This document shows positions 17,616 to 27,525 of a stretch of DNA of 28,385 bases, piece by piece (the first letter of the stretch is position 1; each line of letters opens with the position of its first letter). The position numbers and the translations under genes are program-made. Below the pieces are notes generated by a model. It did no database searches, had not been told where the DNA came from, and saw only the letters and a program-made list of their open reading frames with translations. The DNA is taken from the NCBI GenBank assembly GCA_000467715.1, contig AJFK01001078.1, positions 1-28,385 of the forward strand, written 5' to 3'. This stretch comes from Hysterium pulicare CBS 123377. Lineage: Eukaryota; Ascomycota; Dothideomycetes; Hysteriales; Hysteriaceae.

Positions 17616-20270
17616 ATGGCTCCCCCAAAAAAGCATCACGCAGTACCTCCTCGAGGCTCTAATCCACAGAGCTCTCGATCAAGTAGACAGCCGCACCCTT
17701 CGCAGGATGACGGCGAAGAAGCCAGCCTGCGTTTAGCAATGCAACTGCAAAACGAATGGAACTCTCAGCCAGCCGTGAGCAACTCTTACGGAAGCGCAGG
17801 TTCATCATCAAATGCTGCTCCTGCCGATGCCGACATGCTCTTGGCCCTGAAGCTACAGCAAGAGTGGAATGCAGAGCCTAGCGCACCAACGAACCCAACG
17901 AAAACAGTGAGTTCCCGTAACTCACATCCTCCACCCGAAAAGGTCTCCCAAGCTTATCATCCGCCATCGAAGACTCCCATAGTCTCAAAACTGTCTCTGC
18001 CAGACCGTGGAAAGGGAAAGGCCCAAGAGTTAGGGTCAAGTCTTGATATAGCATCCTTCAATGACTTTGCTTTGCAAGTCCGCAATAAGGGATGCGCAGG
18101 CTGCCGAACTAAGTTGGTTCAAGGTGAGAAGGATGTCACTGATTTGTTCAGAGGGTGGCTCAATGGACAAGGTACGTCTCTTTGTGTTATTCTCTAAGCA
18201 TAATCTCTAACCAACTCATCTAGCCCCAGTAAACTCTATCATCAAATGCAAGCGTTGCTCTGCATCGACATGTGTTGGCTGCGGCTCTCAGTCCTCAGGA
18301 GGGAAATCCACTAACTGGGCACACGTAAAAGGAGCCCAATTAAGTTGGTGCTGTGACCGTGGCCGACTCTTTGTCATCTGGGCACTTCTCTGTGGGCTTG
18401 ATCAACAATACTCGTATGAAAAGCAAATGGAAGCCACCAAATCTGCTACTAAGAATCCTCGTGCGTATGGCGGATCTGGTGTCGGCTATGGTGGCGGCGG
18501 CTATGCAGACATGATGTTTGGTCCGCCTGCCATGCACGGCTATGGTGGCGCTCATGGTGACCCACGGTTTGCCCGTCGTCCCAACGAGGCACAGATTGAT
18601 CCGAATAAAGTGAAAGCAGAGAATACTCAGGCGCTTTCTGACAACTTCAATCAGATGGTCATGGCTTTTCTCAGCGAGCTGTTACCCTCTCTTGATCGCT
18701 CGTCCAAGTTCGACATGAGTCCGCCTGATGCCGTACTATCCATGTTGCTGAGCTCCAAGATTCTCAACAAGGCAACCGAGCTTCTACGCAACGACTCCCT
18801 GGAGGATGCCACAAAACGGAAAGGCCTCTACCAAGCACTTCTCGATTTTCTTCGCACTATTGGTACCCATCACGCAACGGCTAACAAAGCCGTCTTCAGT
18901 GATAGGAACCTGAAGGACGATGGTGTCAACTTACTCACGCTATCATTTCAAGGAGTTCAAGGAAAAGGGAAAGGTAAAGACAGCACAGCTTCACCTCTCG
19001 CTGACTGTCTTCGAAATCTGAATGTCCAGAGCAACATGATGCTGAAGAGCGCGAAGGCAAACGAGCGCGAATTTCTCACTGAGGAAGGACAAAACATGCT
19101 ATGGCTCTGCCGCCAAATCTCCGATCTCGCAGAATACCTTCTAGCCAACACGAAAGCTGGGAGTGGCGCAAGAGGAGCAAAGGATGCCACTACTAAAGAC
19201 ACAGAACTTAGTATATTAGATGTTTCAGACGCTCAAATCTTGAACACCAATCACTACGGCCAAATAGCCGCTACAATGCATAGTCCACCGCCAGGTCGCA
19301 TGAAACGCCTGATTACCGAGATCACGAGTTTGAGAACCGGCCTACCACCAGGGATTTTCGTTCGATATGGATCATCACGACTAGATGCGATGAAAGTCCT
19401 AATCGTGGGTCCTTCCGACAGCCCGTATGAGCTGGGTTTATTCGAATTTGATCTGCTATGCCCACTCAATTATCCTAATGAACCACCTCAAATGTTCTTC
19501 CGCACAACGGGAGGGGGCATGGCCGCTTTCAATCCCAACCTTTACCCCACGGGCAAAGGTAAGTTTATTCTCTACATATACTCAAGTCCGCACATCATTT
19601 GACTAATGCCATTGCAGTTTGCCTCTCCCTCTTGGGTACCTGGGCGGGTGAACCCTGGCGTCCAGCTCAGTCGACCATTCTACAAGTTCTCATATCCATC
19701 CAAGCGATGATCTTCTGTGAACACCCATTTTGCAACGAACCTGGACGCGAAAATATGCACGGAAGTACTCAATCTCGCGAGTTCAATCAAAAGATCCGTA
19801 GCCTTACGGTCCGCTGGGGAATGCTCGGCTGGCTCGGCGAGGGATTCGTCGATCCTATATGGACAGACATTGTCGCACAGCACTTCAAGAAGAATGCCAC
19901 GAAGATTTTACAGACCGTCAATAAATGGATGACTGATGACGCTTCCCTTCAAGGTTATGGACGTAGAGCTCATAACCCAATGATGGCTATGTATGCAGCA
20001 GGTCCTGGAAGAAATGAGACACTTAGCGTGTTGTATCCGCGTCTGGAAAAAGGCCTACAGAGGTTTAGGCAGGGACAGAATATACCGACGCCTGCAGTTC
20101 CCCAAGCTTCGCAGGCACAGGGCGCAGGTGGCAGATACGATCTGAGGGGACCTGGTGGTCCGCCTGCTTATGGAGGTAATCCTGGATTTGGCGGTCCCGG
20201 ATATGGTGGATATGGTGGTGGTGCTGGGTTCGGCGGAGCTTCTTTTGGTGGCGGTTATGGTGGATATTAG
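17616..20270 (+). CDS. BIRC6/UBE2O-like ubiquitin-conjugating enzyme with ubiquitin-binding-like repeats and an IBR-like zinc site
   Basis: The three exons are 17616-18171, 18224-19558 and 19618-20270, giving 847 aa. The introns are 52 and 59 nt with CTAAC and ACTAAT branches. Near the N terminus are two copies of LAxxLQxEWN (about residues 40-49 and 75-84), resembling the LAxxLQxE core of inverted ubiquitin-interacting (MIU) motifs. An IBR-like cluster follows: Cys160, Cys163, Cys194, Cys197, Cys202, Cys205, His219 and Cys228/229. The middle region is helical. The UBC fold spans about 542-690, with FNPNLYPTGKVCLSLLGTW and catalytic Cys632. Having FNPN in place of the classical HPN is a feature of BIRC6-type E2s. 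The C terminus (about 800-847) is Gly/Tyr-rich. The protein should transfer ubiquitin and may act as a combined E2/E3; that last point is inference. RPN5, encoding a proteasome subunit, lies 462 nt downstream on the same strand. Confidence 0.92.
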
Positions 20271-20732
20271 GGATGGACAGTGCTTATTCACTGAACGATT
20301 CGTTACAATCTCCTCAGTAGGTGTCCTCGCATGGTAAGATGCGCTTCGAGGCGGGCTTCGTTCTTAGGGCATGATGACTTCAGATTGAAGCCAACTGGCG
20401 TTCGTCGCTACGGAAGTTAGCCTTTAGTAAATACAAAGGAAGGAAAGATTGAACCATAAAATAAGTGAAAAGGGGGGTTGCTTTGTGAAGGTGCTTTAGT
20501 AAGCAGCGTTATGAAGCGGATCACGTGCGCGCGACTGTTTAGTGCGCCGGGGATTCTGTCAACCTCCGATGTGAAGCTCGTCAGTAATCACGACAGAGCC
20601 TCACCACTCAATCTTTACATCAGCTCCAGCTCCCACGAACCTCTACTACTCCAGAAAAAGCGCCTCGTACTGTTAGAATTAATATCGAGCATCCACCATC
20701 AATCTAACCTTAGATTCGAAGCAAGCGCCACG
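20271..20732. promoter_or_regulatory. Intergenic region with the RPN5 promoter
   Basis: This 462-nt region between two same-strand genes must contain the E2 3' UTR and the RPN5 promoter. A CACGTG hexamer lies at 20522-20527, about 210 nt before the RPN5 ATG. In fungi this hexamer can be bound by bHLH or Cbf1-type factors, so a regulatory role is possible but unproven. Nothing else is recognised. Confidence 0.45.
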
Positions 20733-22418
20733 ATGGCAAGCGGGCAGGTGCTGAAGGCCGACAAGGACTTCACGAAGGAAACTGACAAGACAATACCTGA
20801 AGCTCAAGAACTGGCCAAAGTATGAGATATGAGGCAAGTGTAGACAATTCAAGCTAATCACGATACCAGAGCAATGTCCAAAACGCGATCGAGAAATTGT
20901 TGTTGCTTGAGAAGCAAACTCGACAGGTATGCTACGCCCTAAAATGATAGATCTGTACTGTAGCTTACTTAAATCAGGCATCCGATCTATCATCGACTTC
21001 TCGAATCATTGTTGCTATCGTCACAATAGCGAAAGAGTCCGGAGACTGGAGTCTGCTGAACGAGCAAGTCTTACTGCTTTCTAAGAAACATGGACAGCTC
21101 AAGCAGGCTACCACGAAGATGGTGCAAGTTGTGATGGGCTTTTTGGATGATACACCCAGTTTGGAGACGAAGCTATCTGTTATTGAGACGCTGAGAACTG
21201 TCACCGAGGGCAAGGTACGCACCGTAGATGCCTCGTGCAGGCGTTCGTATTACTGATCTCGTTGCGCAGATCTTCGTTGAAGTCGAGCGAGCCCGAGTAA
21301 CCCGCATTCTGTCCAATATCAAGAAGGAGCAGGGCGATATCAATGCTGCAACAGATGTTCTGTGTGAGCTGCAGGTTGAGACGTTCGGATCGATGACGCG
21401 CCGAGAAAAGACCGAGTTCATCCTACAGCAAGTCGCTTTATGCATAGAGAAAGGCGATTGGACGCAGGCAGGCATTTTGAGCAGGAAGATTAGCACGAAA
21501 TATTTCACGAGAAGGCCGAAGAAGACACCGGAGCAGTTAGAGAAAGACCAGAAGGAGCGAGAAGAGAAGGAGAAGAAGAGGAGCGTGGATGACCCACCTG
21601 TAGAGCCTGAAGATGATGTGACGGATCTGAAGCTTCGATACTATGAGCAGCAAATCACCCTGGCTAAACAGGAAGACAAGTATCTCGCCGTCTGTAAGCA
21701 TTACCGACAAGTTTTAGATACGGAGGCTGTAGAGGAAAACCCGCAACAACTTCGAGCCGTAAGCTACCTTAGTCACTCGTCAAGACCATTACTGACTATA
21801 TTCAAGGCACTTCAACGTGTGATTTACTTCATCATCCTGGCCCCCTATGACAACGAACAGTCCGACCTCCTACATCGCATCCAGAGAGATACGCGAAACT
21901 CCATGATACCGCAAGACGCACAATTGGTCAAGCTCTTCACAGTTCCGGAGCTGATGAGATGGCCCATGGTTGCGAAGCAATTTGGGCCGCACTTGTGTAG
22001 TACGGATGTCTTTGACTCGGAGAAGCATGAATCCGACGATCCAAAGGCGTTCCAGAGATGGCAAGATCTCCGAAAGCGCGTTATTGAGCACAACGTTCGT
22101 GTTGTCGCTAAATACTATACCCGAATCCAAATCCCCAGGTTGACGCAACTCCTTGATCTTACGGAAGAGGAAACCGAGAAGTACATCAGTGAGCTTGTCA
22201 CGGCGAAGACCATCTACGCCAAGATCGATAGACCAGCTCGGATTGTCAGCTTCGCTAAGCCACGTGATGCAGATGACGTTCTTAATGAGTGGAGTGGGAA
22301 CATGAAGAGCTTGTTGGGGCTGTTGGAGCGCATCGACCATCTCATCACTAAAGAGGAGATGATGGCCCGCATACAGCCTACAAAAGTAGAGAAGGGAAAG
22401 ACGGCCAAGGCGAAATAG
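20733..22418 (+). CDS. RPN5: 26S proteasome lid subunit Rpn5 (PSMD12)
   Basis: Rpn5 is a PCI-domain scaffold subunit of the 19S regulatory lid and supports Rpn11-dependent deubiquitination. I assemble five exons: 20733-20819, 20870-20926, 20978-21214, 21270-21758 and 21807-22418. All junctions are phase 0, and the product is 493 aa, the usual family length. Diagnostic stretches are ESGDWSLLNEQVLLLSKKHG, LSNIKKEQGDINAATDVLCE, then YYRQ-type repeats and the PCI-domain segment TRIQIPRLTQLLDLTEEETE. The C-terminal helix contains LLERIDHLITKEEM. The TPR-like helical repeats occupy the N-terminal two thirds, interrupted by a Lys/Glu-rich insertion (near KKTPEQLEKDQKEREEKEKK). Introns are 48-55 nt with GTATG, GTACG or GTAAG donors. 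The fourth (21759-21806) is 48 nt with no in-frame stop. Identification is firm; exact exon edges are strongly supported by frame continuity. Confidence 0.95.
21759..21806 (+). other. RPN5 intron 4, in frame and without stop codons
   Basis: Donor GTAAGC, branch ACTGAC and acceptor TCAAG define a 48-nt intron. It reads through as 16 sense codons, so an unspliced message would encode a 16-residue insertion before the PCI region. Removing it joins QQLRA to ALQRVIYF, which restores the family alignment. Confidence 0.85.
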
Positions 22419-22606
22419 AGAAGGGTCCCAAGTTCTTTGCAATAGGTCTAGGCATTCTTGAGCCTTCTATAGGTAGTGGCTCCGCGCCGCTCAGGCGTGT
22501 TGTAATATAGACGTTTACACAGTCATGCCATAAACTCATTCCCTCTAATATTGATGTCCGTCTACCCAAACGCCGTGCCTGCCTGTCTATTCTATAGTTT
22601 CGATAG

Positions 22607-23464
22607 TCAGAATGGGACATCCATATCCTCTACACTCTCTTCCTTTTGATCTCCTGCTTCTGAAGTCGCTATCACCTCCTTTATAAAACCAATCAGTGCG
22701 CTGACGTACGCCTTCTGACTGCTCGGTAAGAAGTGGCCTCCGGGGTGATATACGACTCTGCCTTCGCTCTTCTCACATGCCTCCACCAAAGCCAAACTTC
22801 TCTTTTCATCGACCACAGTGTCTAGACTCCCCAAAAAGTGCAACATGGGCGTCGTTATCTTCGGCTCATAAAAGGCCTTGTACAACTCCACTCCTCGTGC
22901 CGCAAATCCCGAATAGCTAACGGCGAACTTCATTGGCGGGTGTATTGTGCTTTCCACAAAGCCCGTATCCGCTTCAAAAGACTCCGGATACCTCATCCCG
23001 CCCTTTGGATATATCTTCTCAAACGCCTCTCTTCGCCCGTGCTCGAGTAGTGAAGCAACCATGGCCGCACAAGCACCGCCTTGTGAGAACCCGATAACAC
23101 CGTCGAAAGGACCTTCTGACTTGAGCACAGAGGCAATGTGCTCAAGACCCCGTTCTATCCCCTCATATGTATAAGGTTCCCCCTCGCCCTTCCTTCTCCA
23201 CCATGCCCAAGCATCAGTTTCCTCAGGCTCTTCCCTACCATTTGCCTCTGCATTCGTTGACGAAGCAACAGCGAATGGTATATCTGCCAGCGCTAGATGT
23301 ATCGGTGCGGTAGGATAGACTAGTGATATACCCGCCGGAAACGCCTTCTGGAGGTTCTTTTCCAGGGCGCGCGTTTTGGCGTGGAAGAGAGGGCCGGATT
23401 GCGTGAAGCCATGGAGCATGAGGACTTTGAGCGGTTTACTGGGGACAGCGGCCTGAGTCGCCAT
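22607..23464 (-). CDS. FSH1-family serine hydrolase (alpha/beta hydrolase)
   Basis: This is an alpha/beta hydrolase of the fungal FSH1/OVCA2 family, a group of small cytosolic or mitochondrial esterase-like enzymes with poorly defined substrates. The 285-aa product starts MATQAAVPSKPLKVLMLHGF; the LHGFTQSG segment forms the oxyanion region. The nucleophile elbow is GFSQGG with Ser127, the acid is probably Asp215 in GSLDTVVD, and the base is His244 in PGGHFLPS. The C terminus is acidic. There are no introns. The frame is open upstream to an ATG at 23530, which would add 22 basic, Arg/Leu-rich residues resembling a mitochondrial presequence, so two start sites are possible. I annotate the start that gives the conserved core. 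The gene converges on RPN5 (188 nt apart) and diverges from IPI3. I cannot assign FSH1, FSH2 or FSH3. Confidence 0.92.
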   Translation of the reverse strand: MATQAAVPSKPLKVLMLHGFTQSGPLFHAKTRALEKNLQKAFPAGISLVYPTAPIHLALADIPFAVASSTNAEANGREEPEETDAWAWWRRKGEGEPYTYEGIERGLEHIASVLKSEGPFDGVIGFSQGGACAAMVASLLEHGRREAFEKIYPKGGMRYPESFEADTGFVESTIHPPMKFAVSYSGFAARGVELYKAFYEPKITTPMLHFLGSLDTVVDEKRSLALVEACEKSEGRVVYHPGGHFLPSSQKAYVSALIGFIKEVIATSEAGDQKEESVEDMDVPF

Positions 23465-23709
23465 TATGCGGAGGCGGAGAAGGGTGAGAATATTACGGGG
23501 TCGGATGTTCTGAGGGAGACTTCGCGGCATATAGGATCTTGTGTTGGTGAAATTGTCGATAAGCAAATTGAAATTAATGCAGCTTCGGCTTCGGCATGCC
23601 GGATGAAGTCATGCCGAGGTGGGATTGCCGTAGGGCTGAATATTCTCAACACCAAAAAATTATCTCGAAGCTTGGTTGGAAAGCTCTAGTCTCAATCCCT
23701 TCTCACAAC
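23465..23709. promoter_or_regulatory. Compact divergent promoter of the FSH hydrolase and IPI3
   Basis: The two start codons face away from each other across 245 bp (179 bp if the hydrolase starts at 23530). The interval contains a perfect 10-bp palindrome, CGGCATGCCG, at 23592-23601, followed ten bases later by CATGCCG. CGG/CCG inverted half-sites are the classical recognition elements of fungal Zn2Cys6 transcription factors. Shared regulation is inferred, not shown. Confidence 0.55.
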
Positions 23710-25582
23710 ATGCTCACAGAACAATTTATAGCCTCGATATCAGCTCCTACTAAGGCGAACACTGGGATCACGAAAGATGCGGGGATTTTCCTGCACGAAT
23801 ACCAACCATTGGCGGCGCAGCGGCATGTCTTCAAGAAAAGCGCGACACCTCCGAATTGCCTTGCGGTGAGCGCATCGCATGTCTTTGCTGCGCAGGCAGA
23901 TAAGGCGATTGTACATGTTTATAATAGAGAGAAAGGGAACCAGGAAGCCATTGTGCCCTTACCCGAGAGGATACATAGTATAGCGCTTGCAGCAAGGGAT
24001 ACGGTGTTATTGTTAGGAACCGATAGTGGGAGGATATTGGCTTGGGAGGTCAGAGCACTTTTGGAGACTGATAGAAGAATCGAATGGCTAATTAGATTTG
24101 TAGACATGTACCGGTCGTCTGGTCTCAACCTCTACATCCCATCTCCAACGAGTTACTTGTCTCGCAGTTGACCCAACCTCGAATTTCTTCCTCTCCGGTT
24201 CTACCGATTCTATAATACATGTCTGGTCACTCCCAGCTATTTTAACCTTCGCCCCAGATACCTCGCGATCGCCTATACATACACTCTCCACACATCGAGG
24301 GCCTATAACGGCACTTGTCACAGGCCATAGTACCTCTTCCGCAAATATCGCAATATCAGCCTCACAAGATAAATCGGCTATAGTATGGGACTACCGTAAC
24401 GGTAAAGCATTACGGACATATCTACTAGAAGCGGTGCCTCTAGCGCTGGCCCTAGATCCAGCCGACCGGGCATTCTATACTGCATATGAAGATGGCAGTC
24501 TTCAAATCGTTGATTTCTTCGAATCATTCCAACGCTCTTCCGCCACGGATACCCTTCGCGATCCAGAGCTCTCCCATCGACCAATCCAGCCGCCTTCCAA
24601 AACCCGAATAAACGCTTCGTCGCAGAATTTGGGGAGCACATTAAGCTTGTCACTAAGTTGGGACAGTACCGTCCTTCTCTCCGGCCACTCGAGCGGCAAA
24701 ATAGCTTCATGGGACATTGCAAAAGGAGCATATGCCTCCACCGTCGCCACCCTCCCCGGACCAGTTACAAACCTCTCTTTTCTGCCGCCAACAGGTTTTC
24801 CCAACGCGCCGACGCCGAACTTCAAAATTGTAGCGGTTGTGAAACCGAAACATGATGCCGCAAACATAGCAGCCGATAACAACGGTCTTGTACCGGGGAA
24901 CTATAATCTAAGTTTGCAATTCACTACCCAGATCCACGTACCAACTATCTCTGCCACAGACGTCGCGAGAGGAGAGAAGTCTGATTTCGAAATCGCGCTT
25001 ACACATCCCTCCCTCCCTTCATCGATGCTCGAAGAGGCGATCGCGGAAGCAGAAACTTGGAACGAGCAGACAAATGGCACTTCCACGTCTTTATCCGCGG
25101 ACTTTGTTTCCTTTTCTGCTATTGCTCAATCGGATGGCGCCGCGGATTCTGTTAGTAACGATGAGGTTCAAGAGTTAAAGAGACAATTGGCGTCGCTGCA
25201 GAGAGTGCAGAAGGTCACGTTTGGGCAGTTGGCGGAGTTGAGGGAGGAACGGCAGTGGTGGATTCAGAAGGAGGAGGTTAGGGAGAAAATGAAGAGGAAG
25301 AGGAAACGGAGGAAGATGGAGAAGAGCGTTAATGGGGTAGAGAGGAATGAGAAGGGGGACGATGAGGATGTGGAGATGAATGATTCTAGTGCTGAGTCGA
25401 GTGCTGAGGATAGTGATGAGCAGGATGAGGAGATGGACGACGAGGAGAGCGATGGCGAGGAAGATGAGAGTGAAGGTGAGAGCGAAGGTGAGGAGGATGT
25501 CAGCGATGATGAGGAAGACGAGGAGGATAAGAAGGAAAGGCGCCTTAGATATTTGAGGGAAGAATTCCCTCCCTCGTTATAG
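23710..25582 (+). CDS. IPI3: Pre-rRNA processing / 60S biogenesis WD40 protein Ipi3
   Basis: Ipi3 is a WD40 subunit of the nucleolar/nucleoplasmic Rix1 complex (Rix1-Ipi1-Ipi3), which works with Rea1 in ITS2 processing and 60S maturation. The two exons are 23710-24048 and 24104-25582, encoding 605 aa. The 55-nt intron has a GTCAGA donor (less usual), GCTAAT branch and TTGTAG acceptor; it joins GRILAWE to TCTGRLVSTSTSHLQRVT. WD-type blades include LGTDSGRILAWE, LSGSTDSIIHVWSL, SASQDKSAIVWDY and LSGHSSGKIASWD. A coiled-coil region (about 468-505) precedes a basic KRKRKRRKMEK nuclear-localisation-like segment (about 510-519). A long Asp/Glu/Ser tail (about 530-592) comes before the C-terminal REEFPPSL. 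The basic-acidic tail suits a nucleolar assembly factor. It shares its promoter with the serine hydrolase. Identification is firm. Confidence 0.92.
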
Positions 25583-27525
25583 AACCTATCTACATTTCAT
25601 TACCCTAGTGATTTTGGCTCAAGTTAACTTGCAAGACGTGGAGCAGGTGTACCTCGCGACGCTTCCAAGACTCTACTCACCCCTACAGTCTTCATTACTG
25701 CCCATCTACGAGCATGATCTAGACTTAAATTTAGTGAAAGACTATCGAAAGCATAGAGAGCCATCCCAATAAAAGCATACGAAGTAGATTCAATCTTAGA
25801 TAGGGGCAAGAGTGAGTTGAAGCTCTATGCGCCCCTTTCCCTTTCCCGTCTTTGCAATACGCCAAACAATACTCAGACATTAGTTGAATCTCAGATCACA
25901 TGAAATACGAGAATTGGATGCTCACACTTCTCCCAAGTCATGGGCTCCTTGTCCTCCTCCACAGCCTCAAACGCAGCCCTGCCAACCCACGCCGCAACCA
26001 AAAGATCCAACTTCTTCTCCTCTAACCCGATTTTCACAACCAATATCCATTCCTCCTGTCCTTTTCCTCCTGTCCTTTTCCTCCTGTCCTTTTCCTCCAT
26101 GCCCATCTACACCCCTACCACCAACCCTCCTCTCAACAGCAACAACCTCCTCACTTGCCCCTTTCCAAATCAACTCACTCCTCGCCTTCCTCTTCTCCAC
26201 ATTCAACCTATCAGTAATATTGGAGAGCGGATTAGTGCCATTTGGTTACGGCAGCGCATTAGTCTTCGACTATGATTTCAGAGCCGAGTGCGAACCAGGC
26301 TTTTCTTGATAGTGTAGATGCGATCGTGTCTGTATTGAAAGCTTGGTCTTGGGGTGGGGATGATGGGAAGACAGGTGTGGTGAGGATGTCGAGTATTGAG
26401 GGATGCTTGGGGATTGAGCATGAGGATGAGGGATATATCATCGTGTTTGCATTTTCCGGTTCTACAGAGTTTGCTGTCTGACTCTGAATTTCTTTTTCAT
26501 CGTTTGACTCCTTCTCGTCTTCGCATGCAATTCAACGCTCATATGCGGTCAAATTGTTCCTAATCCTATACATGAACTTCTCGAGTCCCACTACTTTCGC
26601 ATTACCGTCCAGTGGTGGGTGGGTGAGGGAGTAGAGCGTTCGGAAAAGGAGATTGGAGGTATGGATGGTTGTGCCGGAAATGCTCGTTGCTATTAAAGGG
26701 TGGTTCTCAAGAGGTTGTCGACGAGGTTGGTGTGTAGGAGGGAGTTTGTGCGGCAAAACATGAGTTTTGTTGGACCGAGAAGAAGATGATGATTGGTACG
26801 GAGGTGGATCTTGAGATGTGCGAGAAGATGGGAATGAATCTGACGGGTATTGACTGACGACAAAAGAAGCAGCCTTAGTATATACTTGAAAATCAGCCTA
26901 CTTCAAATACCTCATCGGCTACTTTAGGAGTTAAGGGAATTAAACCATACGCACAGCCACAAGCTACGATAGGTGACACATCCATATTGGAAGCGTCGAT
27001 ACGAACCGGAACTTGTTTATAACTCTCGAAGTATACCAAGCTACAAAAGTCGTGATAGCATTTTGCAGGGATATTTCTCCTGATGTGAACCGAAATCCTG
27101 AAATTGCGTGACCTTCACAAACTACCTTCCATCGTCGCCGTGAAAAGGATGGAATTTAGCAAAGAAAACGTAGATGAAGGTTGAGAGCTTGCCATCTATC
27201 ATTCTCTTAAATTGTCAATGAACATAATACTGGAAGTGGTCTGGAGCGACTGTTGCTTCTTTGTTAACTGTTTGGCGAATGCATCCCTTAAGCTCCTCAG
27301 AAAGTAAACTCCCCATACTGGTTGTTTAGAGGGCTGGGGAGGCTTGCTGGTTGGTGAGTGTGGATGTGTGGATGTGTCGTCGTGTAGCGCGTAATTGCGA
27401 AACACCGGAAATCGATACCTTTTCCCTTTCCTTGATGGTTAGGCAATACTCTTTTCTAATGATGTCAGTGCAGTGTTTATAAGTTCATAAGGTAGTTATT
27501 AGGCTTAGTTTCAATAAGACTATAA
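25583..27525. other. Gene-poor region, possibly holding decayed coding sequence
   Basis: No frame in this interval of about 1.9 kb is convincing. ATG-led frames at 25940-26275 (111 codons) and 26272-26481 (69 codons) on the plus strand overlap in different frames. The second contains protein-like segments (AFLDSVDAIVSVLKAWSW, then GYIIVFAFSGSTEF). They lie around a 14-bp minisatellite that changes frame with each unit, so this could be a broken or intron-containing gene, or chance. A minus-strand frame at 26532-26756 is equally uncertain. From 26880 on the sequence is more AT-rich and featureless. Confidence 0.4.
26050..26098. repeat. 14-bp minisatellite, about 3.5 copies
   Basis: Three perfect consecutive copies of TTCCTCCTGTCCTT occupy 26050-26063, 26064-26077 and 26078-26091, followed by a partial copy. 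The tract is purine/pyrimidine asymmetric. Because 14 is not a multiple of three, each copy shifts the reading frame of anything translated across it. Confidence 0.92.
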
